Below the pieces are notes generated by a model. The model was not told the DNA's origin and did no database searches. It was given only the letters and a program-made list of their open reading frames with translations. From the NCBI RefSeq assembly GCF_032401055.1, contig NZ_CP135529.1:6012501-6076500 (forward strand): DNA of 64,000 bases, read 5' to 3'. The DNA is from Tardiphaga sp. 709 (GTDB taxonomy: Bacteria > Pseudomonadota > Alphaproteobacteria > Rhizobiales > Xanthobacteraceae). This document shows positions 38,638 through 48,008 of this stretch, in pieces. Each line of letters opens with the position of its first letter. Position 1 is the first letter of the stretch. The translations under genes were made by a program, and so were the position numbers.

Positions 38638-40560
38638 ATGACCATCGATAGCGCATCTCCCGCCGCGGCATCCCCGGCGGACCCTACCCATGGGCACTCG
38701 ACGGCCAGCTTCGGCTCGCTCGTCATGGGCAGTATCGGCGTCGTCTATGGTGACATCGGCACCAGCCCGCTTTACGCGCTCCGTGAGGCGCTGGTCGCGG
38801 CCGGGGGCCACAAGGCGCCCGGCATCGACAATGAAGCAATCCTGGGCGTCCTCTCGCTGATCCTGTGGGCACTGATCATCGTGGTCACGCTCAAATATGT
38901 CGTGCTGCTGCTGCGCGCCGACAATAACGGCGAGGGTGGCCCGCTGGCCCTGATGGCGCTGGCCCAGCGCGCGATCGGATCGAGCGGGCCGGTGGTGGTG
39001 ATGCTCGGCATTATCGCCGCGGCGCTGTTCTACGGCGACGCCGTGATTACGCCGGCACTGTCGGTCCTGTCAGCCATTGAGGGCGTCAAGCTCGTCACCA
39101 CCGCCTTCGATCCCTATGTCGTACCGCTCACCATCGTGATCCTTGTGGCGCTTTTCGCCGTGCAATCGCGCGGCACTGCGAAGGTCGCGACGTTCTTCGG
39201 ACCGATTATGTGCCTATGGTTCGTCGTGATCGCGGTAGCGGCCATTCCGCAGATTGTGAAGCATCCTGAAGTGCTGGCGGCACTCAATCCCGTGCATGCG
39301 ATCTACTTCATGTTCCATCACGGCATCATCGCCTTCGTGACGTTGGGCGCAGTGTTTCTCGCCGTGACCGGCGCCGAAGCGCTTTATGCCGATCTCGGCC
39401 ATTTCGGCAAAAAACCGATCCAGCTGGCCTGGCTGTTTCTCGTGCTGCCGTCGCTGGCCATCAACTATTTCGGCCAGGCTGCGCTGGTGATGCATGATCC
39501 CACCGCGCTGGAAAATCCGTTCTATCTGATGTTTCCCGACTGGGCGCTGATCCCCATGGTGATCCTCGCGGCGACTGCCACTGTGATTGCGAGCCAAGCC
39601 GTGATCACCGGCGCCTATTCGCTGACGCAGCAGGCGATCCAGCTTGGCCTGCTGCCGCGTTTCGAAATCCGGCACACATCGGAGTCGCATTCCGGCCAGA
39701 TCTACATTCCGCGCGTCAATATGCTGCTGTTCATTGCAGTGATCGTGCTTGTCGTGCTGTTCAAGTCATCGAGCTCGCTGGCCTCGGCCTATGGCATCTC
39801 GGTCACCGGCACCATGGTCGTCACTGCGATGATGGGCTTTGTGGTGATCTGGCGCGGCTGGAAGTGGTCGCCGATCGCGGCTGCGGCGCTGATCGTGCCG
39901 TTTCTGGTGATCGACGTCACGTTCCTCACCGCGAATCTCTTGAAGGTGTTCGACGGCGGCTGGGTGCCGCTGGTGATGGGCGGCGTGATCATTCTCATGA
40001 TGTATACGTGGCGGCGCGGTAGCCGCCTGCTGTTCGAGAAGTCGCGCAAGCTGGAGTTTCCGCTGGCCGATCTCGTGGCCATGCTGGAGAAACGTCCGCC
40101 ACAGCGCGTGGCCGGCACGGCGGTATTTCTCACCAGTGATCCGCAGAGTGCGCCGACGGCGCTGATGCATAGTCTGAAACACTACAAAGTGCTTCACGAG
40201 AAGAACGTTATTCTCACCATCGAAACCGCACCGACGCCGCGCATCGATCCGAGCGAACGCGTGCGTATGGAAGAGATCAGCGCGACCTTCTCGAAAGTGA
40301 CGCTGCGCTTCGGCTTCATGGAATCGCCGAATGTGCCGAAATCCCTGGCGATTGCGCGCAAGACCGGCTGGCAGTTCGACATCATGTCGACGTCGTTCTT
40401 CCTGTCGCGCAGGGCGCTGAAGCCTGCGGCGCATTCCGGCATGCCGCGCTGGCAGGACCATTTGTTCATCGCGCTCAGCCGCACCGCCAATGACGCGACC
40501 GACTATTTCCAGATCCCCACAGGGAGGGTGGTCGAAGTGGGCACGCAGGTGACTATCTAG
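38638..40560 (+). CDS. kup: Kup system potassium uptake protein, copy 2
   Basis: Second tandem Kup transporter, 640 residues, with the same architecture as copy 1: [55 protein letters not shown] and a C-terminal domain with an almost identical final 30 residues. The N-terminus is Ala/Pro-rich. The intergenic region contains TATAAC-like bases that could be its own promoter. A palindromic repeat begins right after the TAG stop. Confidence 0.93.
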   Translation: MTIDSASPAAASPADPTHGHSTASFGSLVMGSIGVVYGDIGTSPLYALREALVAAGGHKAPGIDNEAILGVLSLILWALIIVVTLKYVVLLLRADNNGEGGPLALMALAQRAIGSSGPVVVMLGIIAAALFYGDAVITPALSVLSAIEGVKLVTTAFDPYVVPLTIVILVALFAVQSRGTAKVATFFGPIMCLWFVVIAVAAIPQIVKHPEVLAALNPVHAIYFMFHHGIIAFVTLGAVFLAVTGAEALYADLGHFGKKPIQLAWLFLVLPSLAINYFGQAALVMHDPTALENPFYLMFPDWALIPMVILAATATVIASQAVITGAYSLTQQAIQLGLLPRFEIRHTSESHSGQIYIPRVNMLLFIAVIVLVVLFKSSSSLASAYGISVTGTMVVTAMMGFVVIWRGWKWSPIAAAALIVPFLVIDVTFLTANLLKVFDGGWVPLVMGGVIILMMYTWRRGSRLLFEKSRKLEFPLADLVAMLEKRPPQRVAGTAVFLTSDPQSAPTALMHSLKHYKVLHEKNVILTIETAPTPRIDPSERVRMEEISATFSKVTLRFGFMESPNVPKSLAIARKTGWQFDIMSTSFFLSRRALKPAAHSGMPRWQDHLFIALSRTANDATDYFQIPTGRVVEVGTQVTI

Positions 40561-40606
40561 GCCTGATCCCGAAAAGTGGGCTTGCGGCTTTCGGGCAAGA
40601 TCAGGC
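40561..40606. repeat. Palindromic repeat after kup copy 2
   Basis: A 46-base imperfect palindrome with arms GCCTGATC and GATCAGGC, and inner complementary CCGAAAAG and CTTTCGGG segments. It begins at the base after the kup stop. It shares TGATCCCGAAAAGTGG with the element at 46723, so both belong to one dispersed family. It may act as a terminator. Confidence 0.75.
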
Positions 40607-40728
40607 CCGACAATAAGCTCTTCCGACGCTTGATTTTCGCGGCGCGAGAGGCGACGTTGGCGCCCGAAAACAGGGGCGTTTCCGCCCCTTCGTATTCGCT
40701 CCGGACACCGGGGCGGCAGGAGGTTGTG

Positions 40729-41061
40729 GTGGCAGGCGAAGCTCATACCGTTCACGATTTGACGCCGGAGGAAGTGTCCAAGGGGATCGCCGACGGCAAG
40801 TATCTGCTGGTCGATGTACGCGAACCCAACGAGGTCGCGGTCGAGGCCTATCCGGATGCCGTGGTGGTGCCGCTGTCGGGCTTCGATAGCGCCGATCTGC
40901 CCGATCCGGCGGGCAAGCAGATCGTGTTTGCGTGCCGCTCCGGCAAGCGCTCGGTGACCGCCTCGCTGGCCGCCCAGGCCGATGGCCTTGCCTATGACAA
41001 GCATCTCGCCGGCGGCATTCTGGGGTGGAAGGCTGCGGGCCTGCCGACCAAGGCTGGCTGA
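40729..41061 (+). CDS. Rhodanese-like domain protein
   Basis: A 110-residue single-domain sulfurtransferase. The fold markers are LLVDVREPNEVAVEAYPDAVVVPLSG and the active-site loop VFACRSGKRS with Cys69, whose CRSGKRS loop length is that of sulfur (not phosphate) transfer rhodaneses. The start is a GTG at 40729 with GGCAGGAGG five bases upstream. It precedes an aminotransferase gene by seven bases and is probably co-transcribed. Confidence 0.88.
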   Translation: MAGEAHTVHDLTPEEVSKGIADGKYLLVDVREPNEVAVEAYPDAVVVPLSGFDSADLPDPAGKQIVFACRSGKRSVTASLAAQADGLAYDKHLAGGILGWKAAGLPTKAG

Positions 41062-41068
41062 TCGCTCG

Positions 41069-42223
41069 ATGAACAAGATCTTCTCTGAGCTGCCCGTCAC
41101 GGTGTTCGAGGCGATGTCGCAGCTTGCGCGCGACCATAACGCCATCAATCTCGGGCAGGGCTTTCCCGACCATCCCGGCCCCGACGATATCCGTCAGGCG
41201 GCCGCCGATGCTGTGCTGAACGGTTACAACCAGTATCCGTCGATGATGGGCATCCCGGAGCTGCGTCAGGCGATCGCCACGCATTACCAGCATTGGCACA
41301 AGCTCTCGCTCGATCCGATGACGGAGGTGATGGTGACCTCCGGCGGTACCGAGGCATTGACCTCGTCGATCCTTGCGGTGGTCGAGCCCGGCGACGAAGT
41401 CGTGTGCTTTCAGCCGGTCTATGATTCCTATCTGCCGATCATCCGCCAGGCCGGCGGCATTCCGCGTCTCGTCAGCCTCAAGCCACCCCATTGGCGTCTC
41501 ACGGAAGAAGATTTGCGCGCGGTCTTCAATCACAAGACCAAGGCCGTGCTGTTCAACAGCCCGCTTAATCCCGCCGCGGTGGTGTCGCCGCGCGAGGATC
41601 TCGAATTGCTGGCGAAGTTCTGCCAGGAATTCGATACGATCGCGATCTGTGACGAAGTGTGGGAACACGTGACCTTTGACGGCCACGACCATATCCCGCT
41701 GATCACCATTCCCGGTATGCGCGACCGCACTATCAAGGTCGGCTCGGCCGGCAAGATCTTCTCGCTGACAGGCTGGAAGATCGGTTTCGTTTGTGCCCCG
41801 CCGCATCTCTTGCGTGTCTGCGCGAAGGTGCATCAGTTCCTGACCTTCACGACCGCACCCAACCTGCAGGTCGCGGTGGCCTATGGTCTCGGCAAGTCCG
41901 ACGAGTACTTCAAGACCATGCGCGCCGATCTCGCGCGCAGCCGCGATCGTTTGGCTGCCGGTCTGGAGAGCATCGGCTTTCCCGTCATCAAGTCGCAGGG
42001 CACGTACTTCCTCACTGTCGATCTGTCGCCGCTGGGGCTGAACGAGACCGACGAGGAATTCTGCCGGCGGCTTGTCTACGACTACAAGGTCGCCGCGATT
42101 CCTGTGTCGGCCTTCTATGAGCAGGACAAGGTGACGTCGGTGGTGCGTTTCTGTTTCGCCAAGAACGACGCGACGCTCGATACGGCGCTGGAGCGTCTGC
42201 ACAACGCCGTTCATCGCCGCTAG
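41069..42223 (+). CDS. PLP aminotransferase class I, kynurenine/methionine aminotransferase-like
   Basis: A 384-residue fold-type I aminotransferase. It has NLGQGFPDHPGPDDI and YNQYPSMMGIPELRQAIA in the N-terminal substrate region, VTSGGTEAL for the cofactor phosphate, DEVWEHVTFDG with the PLP-binding Asp, and the Schiff-base Lys229 in SAGKIFSLTGWKIG. The overall text resembles the YbdL/kynurenine aminotransferase group, which transaminates methionine and aromatic amino acids with 2-oxo acids. The specific substrate is not fixed. A periplasmic polyamine-binding protein gene follows after nine bases. Confidence 0.9.
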   Translation: MNKIFSELPVTVFEAMSQLARDHNAINLGQGFPDHPGPDDIRQAAADAVLNGYNQYPSMMGIPELRQAIATHYQHWHKLSLDPMTEVMVTSGGTEALTSSILAVVEPGDEVVCFQPVYDSYLPIIRQAGGIPRLVSLKPPHWRLTEEDLRAVFNHKTKAVLFNSPLNPAAVVSPREDLELLAKFCQEFDTIAICDEVWEHVTFDGHDHIPLITIPGMRDRTIKVGSAGKIFSLTGWKIGFVCAPPHLLRVCAKVHQFLTFTTAPNLQVAVAYGLGKSDEYFKTMRADLARSRDRLAAGLESIGFPVIKSQGTYFLTVDLSPLGLNETDEEFCRRLVYDYKVAAIPVSAFYEQDKVTSVVRFCFAKNDATLDTALERLHNAVHRR

Positions 42224-42232
42224 GGGAAGTTG

Positions 42233-43345
42233 ATGCGCATAGGCAAGTACGGGATCGCGTGGGTCGTCGGAGCGGCGCTGCTGTGGTCCTTGCCGGTGCA
42301 GGCGCAAGACCAGAAGGCAGAGCGCGTCGTCAACTTCTACAACTGGTCGAACTATATGGCGCCCGGCGTGCTGGAGGCGTTCACCAGGGAGACCGGCATC
42401 AAGGTTGTCTACGACACCTTCGACGCCAACGAGACGCTGGAGACGCGTCTCTTGGCCGGCAAGTCCGGTTACGACGTCGTGGTGCCGACGGCGTATTTCC
42501 TGCAGCGCCAGATCACCGCAAAGGTGTTCCAGAAGCTCGACAAGGCGAAGCTGCCGAACCTTGCCAACGCGTGGCCGGAGGTGACCAAGCGCCTCGCGAT
42601 CTACGATCCCGGTAATACATTCGCCGCGAACTACATGTGGGGCACGACGGGCATCGGCTACAACGTCAAGCAGGTCGCGAAAATCCTCGGGCCTGACGCG
42701 GAGATTGATAGCTGGGACGTCATCTTCAAGCCGGAGAACCTTGCGAAGTTCAAGGATTGCGGTGTCCATATGCTGGATTCCGCCGACGACATTCTGCCGG
42801 CGGCGCTCAATGCGCTGGGCCTTGATCCGAACTCGATCAAACAGCCGGACCTCGAAAAGGCCGCCGATCTCGTCGGCAAGATCAGAGGCAATGTTCGCAA
42901 GTTTCACTCGTCTGAATATCTGAGCGCGCTTGCGACCGGCGAGATCTGTCTGGTGGTCGGCTGGTCCGGCGACATCATCCAGGCGCGTGCGCGGGCGGAT
43001 GAAGCGAAGAACGGCGTCGAGATCGGTTATGCGGTGCCGAAGGAGGGCGCGCAGATGTTCTTCGATAATCTGGCGATCCCCGCCGATGCGAAGAACGTCA
43101 ATGAGGCCTATGCGCTCATCAACTATCTCTACCGCCCGGACGTCGCCGCGAAGAATTCGGATTTCCTCGGTTATGCCAATGGCAATCTCGCCAGCCAGAA
43201 GCTGATCGATCCGAAAATCCTCAATGACAAGACGATCTATCCGGATGAGGCGATGCTGCAGAAGCTGTTCGTCATTACGGCGCGCGATCCGGCGACGCAG
43301 CGCGTGATCAACCGGCTGTGGACGAAAGTGAAGACGGGGCGCTAA
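42233..43345 (+). CDS. Polyamine ABC transporter substrate-binding protein, PotF-like
   Basis: A 370-residue periplasmic receptor. Residues 1-25 are a signal peptide ending near PVQAQ. The mature protein has the PotD/PotF family marks VVNFYNWSNYMAPGVLEAF, YDVVVPTAYFLQRQ, NYMWGTTGIGYN and a C-terminal MLQKLF region. It binds putrescine or related polyamines in characterised members. No ATPase or permease gene is nearby, so it is an orphan. An ATG at 42233 is used; a TTG directly upstream also is in frame. It converges on the lpxXL gene, stops 3 bases apart. Confidence 0.9.
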   Translation: MRIGKYGIAWVVGAALLWSLPVQAQDQKAERVVNFYNWSNYMAPGVLEAFTRETGIKVVYDTFDANETLETRLLAGKSGYDVVVPTAYFLQRQITAKVFQKLDKAKLPNLANAWPEVTKRLAIYDPGNTFAANYMWGTTGIGYNVKQVAKILGPDAEIDSWDVIFKPENLAKFKDCGVHMLDSADDILPAALNALGLDPNSIKQPDLEKAADLVGKIRGNVRKFHSSEYLSALATGEICLVVGWSGDIIQARARADEAKNGVEIGYAVPKEGAQMFFDNLAIPADAKNVNEAYALINYLYRPDVAAKNSDFLGYANGNLASQKLIDPKILNDKTIYPDEAMLQKLFVITARDPATQRVINRLWTKVKTGR

Positions 43346-43348
43346 GCG

Positions 43349-44284
43349 TTATCGCCAGCGCCGGTGCAGCCACAGCCACTGCTCGGGATATTCCCGGATC
43401 CAGCCTTCCAGCACGGACGTCACCGCCTGCATGGTGCCTTGAACGTCGACCTTGCCATTGGCATCGCGCACCGGTTTCACCTCTTCGGAGACTTCGATGC
43501 GGAAGCGATGATCGGGGAGGCGGATGATACGAACACCGTGGATCGGGCAATCGACCTGGCGCAACAGCCGCGCCAGCATCGGATTGGCATTGGTCTTGCG
43601 GCCGAAGAAATCCACCGGGACGCCGTTGGTGAACCACTGATCCACCAGCATGGCGACGTGCTTGCCCTCGTTCAGCGCGTGCGCGAGCTTGAGCGGTGCG
43701 TCATGGCTGGCCGGGATGAGATTGCCCATGTTGATCGCGCGCGTCTGATGAATGGCGCGGTCTGCGGCGGCGCTGTTCGGCCGACGATAGAGCACGGCTG
43801 CGTCAAGGCCGTGGGCCACGGCGGCGAGCGCAGGAATTTCCCAGTTGCCGAGATGGCTGGCGAAAATCAGTGCCGGCTTGCCGTCGTCGCGCAACTGATC
43901 GAAAATCTCGCCGGTGCGCGCCGAGAATTCGACATTGCTCGGCTTGGTCGGATTGGCCGGGTCATAGTCCCAGATCTTGTCGAGATGGGCGAATTCCGCA
44001 CCGATGCGCCCCATATTGTCCCAGACACCCGCGAGGATCTTGTCGATCTCTTCCGGTGATTTCTCGGGGAAGGCGGCAGTGAGATTGGCGCGGCCGATCT
44101 TGTCTTCGCGAAACAGCGGGCCGATGCGCTGGGTGATCTTGCCGAACCGATTGGCGGTCTTGACCGGATCGAAATAGCGCGTGGTGCGCAGGATGCCGAT
44201 CGTCAGCGCACCGACAGCGGCGTCGCCTGCAGGCTTCAGGGCATCGCGAATGCGGGCCTTGGTGCGAAGCAGCAGGCGGAGCAT
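43349..44284 (-). CDS. lpxXL: Lipid A very-long-chain acyltransferase LpxXL
   Basis: A 311-residue LpxL/HtrB-family acyltransferase at the inner membrane. The HX4E catalytic motif is His144...Glu149 (ASHLGNWEI). The N-terminus carries a short hydrophobic segment. Position as the last gene of a cluster that starts with acpXL is the known arrangement of LpxXL, which moves 27-hydroxyoctacosanoate-type chains from AcpXL to lipid A. Its ATG overlaps the TGA of the dehydrogenase gene (ATGA), indicating translational coupling. Confidence 0.9.
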   Translation of the reverse strand: MLRLLLRTKARIRDALKPAGDAAVGALTIGILRTTRYFDPVKTANRFGKITQRIGPLFREDKIGRANLTAAFPEKSPEEIDKILAGVWDNMGRIGAEFAHLDKIWDYDPANPTKPSNVEFSARTGEIFDQLRDDGKPALIFASHLGNWEIPALAAVAHGLDAAVLYRRPNSAAADRAIHQTRAINMGNLIPASHDAPLKLAHALNEGKHVAMLVDQWFTNGVPVDFFGRKTNANPMLARLLRQVDCPIHGVRIIRLPDHRFRIEVSEEVKPVRDANGKVDVQGTMQAVTSVLEGWIREYPEQWLWLHRRWR

Positions 44285-45306
44285 CAGAAGTGAACGATGA
44301 TCTTGCCGAACACCTGGCGGGTTTCCATCCGCTTCAGCGCGGTCTCGACATCGCTGATCGGCACTTCGGTATCGATCACCGGCAGCATGCCGTCGGCCAT
44401 CTTGTCGAGGCTCTCGGCAATGTTCTTCATGGTGGCGCCGAACGATCCGAAGATGCGGTATTGCTGCTGGAACAGCTGCATCAGGTTGATCGTCGTGGTC
44501 GGGCCCGAGGTCGAGCCGCAGGTGACGAGACGGCCGCCGCGCTTCATCACCAGCAGCGAACCATTGAAGGTATCGGCGCCGACGTGTTCGAACACGACAT
44601 CGACGCCCTTCTTCTTGGTGATCTTGCGCGTCTCGCCCTCGAAGCGATCCTTGCGATAGTTGATGACGTGGTCGGCGCCGAGGGCCTTCACGCCCTCGAT
44701 TTTGGAATCGTCGCCCACGGTCGTGATGACGGTGCAGCCGATCTTCTTCGCCATCATGATGGCGACGGTGCCGATGCCGGAGCCGCCGGCATGGACAAGA
44801 ATGGTCTCGCCGGGCTGCAGCTTGGCATTGTCGAACAGCATGTGCTGCACGGTGGAGAAGGCGATTGGCGCGCAGGCGGCGTCGCGGAAGCTGATGCCGT
44901 CAGGGACGGGGATCACGAGGCGCGCCGGCATGTTCATCAGCTCACGCGAGAAGCCGTCGATGTGAAAGCCATAGAGGCCGCCGACGTTCTCGCAGAAATT
45001 GTCACGGCCTTCCTGGCAGGCCTTGCAGTGGCCACAGGTCAGAGCGCCATACATCACGACCTTCTGGCCGGGCTTCACATGGGTGACGCCCTCACCGACG
45101 GCAGCGACCTCGCCGGAAGCTTCGGCGCCGATCGACAGCGGCAGCTTGCGCTTGGCGAAGGCCATGCCGCGAAAGCCCCAGACGTCGATATGGTTCAGGC
45201 CGACAGCCTTGACGCGGATCTGCACTTCGCCGGCACCAGGCGGCGGGGGCGGCGGCACGTCGACGACGACGAGCTCACGATCGGCAACAAGATTGAGCGC
45301 ACGCAT
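44284..45306 (-). CDS. Zinc-binding alcohol dehydrogenase family protein of the acpXL cluster
   Basis: A 340-residue MDR-family dehydrogenase. It has the structural zinc cysteines in TCGHCKACQEGRDNFC, a Rossmann motif VHAGGSGIGTVAIMM, and the YGALTCGH and HIDGFSREL blocks. In rhizobial acpXL clusters an alcohol dehydrogenase-like gene sits in this same place, probably acting in formation or redox trimming of the very-long acyl chain; its true reaction is not established. The ATG at 45306 (MRALNLVADREL) is used; one at 45324 is possible. It lies 104 bases after the end of the broken fabF1 gene. Confidence 0.88.
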   Translation of the reverse strand: MRALNLVADRELVVVDVPPPPPPGAGEVQIRVKAVGLNHIDVWGFRGMAFAKRKLPLSIGAEASGEVAAVGEGVTHVKPGQKVVMYGALTCGHCKACQEGRDNFCENVGGLYGFHIDGFSRELMNMPARLVIPVPDGISFRDAACAPIAFSTVQHMLFDNAKLQPGETILVHAGGSGIGTVAIMMAKKIGCTVITTVGDDSKIEGVKALGADHVINYRKDRFEGETRKITKKKGVDVVFEHVGADTFNGSLLVMKRGGRLVTCGSTSGPTTTINLMQLFQQQYRIFGSFGATMKNIAESLDKMADGMLPVIDTEVPISDVETALKRMETRQVFGKIIVHF

Positions 45307-45410
45307 GAACCGCGTCTCCGGCAAGAAAGGTTGATTCTGGATGGCCTGCGTATCGCCGGTTCACGTCATGACGTCAACCGGCGAGGGGCGGCCAACAGGG
45401 CCGGGGAGCC

Positions 45411-46690
45411 TTAAACGGGCTCGCCGGTGAGGATCAGCGAGGCATTCTGGCCGCCAAAGCCGAAGGAATTCGACATCACGGCCGTCACGCGTGCATCGCG
45501 GGCGGTATTGGGAACCACGTCGAACGGAATGGCCGGATCGGGAACATCGTAATTGATCGTCGGCGGGATCCGCTGGTGTTCCAGGGTGAGCAGCGAGAAC
45601 ACCGCCTCGACTGCGCCGGCGGCGGGAGAGTGTGGCCGACCATGGACTTGTTCGACGAAACCGGAATTTCCTTGGCGCGCTCACCGAACACGCTGGAAAT
45701 GCCGAGATACTCCATCTTGTCGTTTTCCGGCGTGCCGGTGCCGTGGGCGTTGATGTAGTCGATCTGGTCCGACGTCAGACCGGCATCCACCAGCGCATTG
45801 TTCACGCAGCCGATGATCGGCTTGCCGTCCGGGCTGGAACGGGTGCGGTGGAAGGAGTCCGCGAGCTCGCCGCAACCGGCGACAATGCCGAGGATCTTGG
45901 CGCCGCGCGCAGTGGCGGCTTCCAGGCTTTCCAGGACCAGCGCGCCGGCGCCTTCGGCCATCACGAAACCATCGCGGTTCTTGGCGAAGGGACGGACAGC
46001 TTTCTGCGGCGGGTCGTTATGGGTCGAGAGTGCCGATAGCAGCGAGAAGCGGATCAGCGCTTCCGGGTTCACCGAACCGTCGGTGGCCACGCACAGCGCC
46101 GCATCGGCTTCGCCGCGGCGGATCGCTTCGACGCCGAGCTGGATCGCAGTAGCGCCGGAGGCACAAGCGGTCGACAGCGAGATCGGTGAGCCCTTGGTTC
46201 CGAACGTGTCCGCGAGATGGTCGGCGACCGAGCCGAACAGGAAGCGGCGGTGATACTGAACGAACTTGCCGCCGCCGGCGACGCGCAGCAGCGTGTCGTA
46301 ATTGATATCGCTATTGGCGCCGGCGGCCTTCGCCAGCACCTGGCGCTGCGGCCACTCGACTTCGACGGGCGCAACCGCGAGGAACAGAGGGCCGGGGAAG
46401 TCGCCCTTGCTGCCGATATTGGCCTGCGCGATCGCTTCCTCGGTGACCAGTTCGCCGAGCTTCTCGGAGAGGTCAGTGGAGGAGAACGGCTCGACCGGCA
46501 CGAAATCGATCGTGCCGGCCATCGTCGTCTTCATGCCGTCGATGGGAAAGCGGGTGATGGTGCGAATGCCGGACTCGCCAGCGGTGAGCTTGGCCCAGTT
46601 GTCCTCTTTGCCGGCGCCGAGCGATGTCACGACACCCATGCCTGTGACAACAACAATCGGTCGGCCGAAATTATCGCGCGTTGCAGTCAT
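45411..46690 (-). pseudogene. Beta-ketoacyl-ACP synthase FabF1XL, frameshifted
   Basis: Condensing enzyme of the very-long-chain acyl cluster. Reading from 46690, the first 355 residues include the full catalytic set: Cys176 (STACASG), His316 (INAHGTGTPE) and His353 (SMVGHTL). Just after that, one base is missing around 45624-45628; the normal text would be a Ser or Gly codon before AAGAVEAV. The frame then runs out-of-frame for 46 residues to a stop at 45485-45487. The correct C-terminus, including the GFGG loop [14 protein letters not shown], continues in the next frame to 45411. Restored length would be about 426 residues. It may be a sequencing error in a CCC/CT run or a true mutation. 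Confidence 0.85.
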
Positions 46691-46722
46691 GCTCTCTCCG
46701 TCGGCCGCGTCGACCGCTTAAC

Positions 46723-46775
46723 TTGAGCATGATCCCGAAAAGTGGATGCCGGTTTTCGGATAAGATCTTGCTCAA
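46723..46775. repeat. Palindromic repeat inside the acpXL cluster
   Basis: A 53-base palindrome with arms TTGAGCA (46723-46729) and TGCTCAA (46769-46775) and inner CGAAAA/TTTTCG complementary parts. It shares TGATCCCGAAAAGTGG with the element at 40561. It sits between fabF2XL and fabF1XL, where it could lower read-through or stabilise the upstream mRNA. Elements of this sequence type are common in intergenic regions of the family. Confidence 0.8.
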
Positions 46776-46805
46776 ACATAAGAAAAATCTAGAGCCCAAT
46801 CGGCT

Positions 46806-48008
46806 CTAGATGGCTTCAACCAGCGCCATGCCTTCGCCGCGCCAATGGCCGGCGCCGATCACGACAATCTGGGTGGGCTTGCCGGACTTTTCAATCTCGA
46901 GGCCGGTTGAATCGTTCGGCGGAAACATCGCACCGCGCGAGATCGCGAGGGCCGCAAGGCCGAGGCCGAGCGGGAATTGGGTTTCGAGCGTATGTCCGAA
47001 GAGAGTGCCGGTGCCGCGGATGGCGACATCGGCATGATCCTTCAGGAAGGTGCGCTCTTCGGAGGTGACAGGCTCCGCGCCGGTCGCGCCGGTGATGATC
47101 GCTGCGTCACTCCTGGCGCCGAGCTGCGACCACAGTTTTTGCAGCGACGTCGTGACTTCGCCGGGCGTTTTGCGACGGGCTTGATCGGCAACGACGCTCT
47201 TCAACCGTGCCAGCGGCTTGGCGCCGCGCGCTTCAGCATGCGACCTGGATTCGATGACGAGGAATGCACCGGCGGAGCCGAGCGCGAAGCCCGAATTCGC
47301 CTCGCGTGCCCACACGGTCTCGAATTTGTTCTTCAGGTTGAAGTCGTCGAATTCGTATAGCAGCAGCAGATCCTTGCGCTCGCCGTTATGCGCGGCGCCG
47401 ATCAGTGCGATGTCGCTCTGGCCCGAGGCGATGCGTGCCAGCGCAATGCGCGCAGCATCGACGCCGGCGGCTTCCTCGCCCATGAAGGTACGCGACGAGC
47501 CGGTGACGCCGTGCACGATGGCGATGTTGCCGGCCAGCAGGTTCGAGAGCTGCGCCAGAAACAGGGTCGGACGAAGATCGTTCAGGAGCTTTTCGTTCAG
47601 CAGGCCCGGCGATGCTGCGCCATAGCCTTCAGAATTCAGGATACCGGAATCGACGGCGAGATCACGCTCACCGCCACCGGCGGCGACGATCATGTCCATC
47701 CTCGACAGGATGTCCTTGTTGCCTTTGACGCCAGCCGAATCCAGCGCAAGGCCGGCGGCATAAGTGCCGATCCGCTGCCAGGCTTCCATCTGCCGCTGAT
47801 CGCCCTTCTTGGGGATCTGCGCGTCGTAAGAGACCGGCGCGAGGGGGTGGACGATGTTCGGAGCGAAGCCGGTTTCATCGACGTTGATGCGCTTGTTGTT
47901 CAACGCATCCCAATGCGCGTCAGGGCCTTCGCCCAATGACGTGGCGAGGCCAATGCCGGTGATCCACGCTTCCACCGGCTCGGATGTCATCGGTCGGGTT
48001 TCAGCCAT
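46806..48008 (-). CDS. Ketosynthase-like protein FabF2XL lacking the catalytic cysteine
   Basis: A 400-residue thiolase-fold protein of the beta-ketoacyl synthase family. The position of the active-site cysteine reads GSSRTFMGEEAAG, with Phe175 where Cys is expected, and the first catalytic His is replaced in ITGATGAEPV. Only the second, GTLFGHTLETQ, retains a His. It is therefore probably not an active condensing enzyme but a partner of FabF1XL that shapes chain length, like the chain-length factors of type II polyketide systems. The gene overlaps fabZXL by 8 bases (an ATG at 47990 would avoid this). Confidence 0.85.
   Translation of the reverse strand: MAETRPMTSEPVEAWITGIGLATSLGEGPDAHWDALNNKRINVDETGFAPNIVHPLAPVSYDAQIPKKGDQRQMEAWQRIGTYAAGLALDSAGVKGNKDILSRMDMIVAAGGGERDLAVDSGILNSEGYGAASPGLLNEKLLNDLRPTLFLAQLSNLLAGNIAIVHGVTGSSRTFMGEEAAGVDAARIALARIASGQSDIALIGAAHNGERKDLLLLYEFDDFNLKNKFETVWAREANSGFALGSAGAFLVIESRSHAEARGAKPLARLKSVVADQARRKTPGEVTTSLQKLWSQLGARSDAAIITGATGAEPVTSEERTFLKDHADVAIRGTGTLFGHTLETQFPLGLGLAALAISRGAMFPPNDSTGLEIEKSGKPTQIVVIGAGHWRGEGMALVEAI

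Noticed and set aside
40601-42907. 768-codon minus-strand frame opposite rhodanese, aminotransferase and PotF-like genes
   Set aside because: Crosses three real genes and two intergenic gaps on the other strand; no protein family.
45411-45602. Short separate gene for the GFGG-containing segment
   Set aside because: The 63-residue frame is the displaced C-terminus of FabF1XL, not an independent protein.
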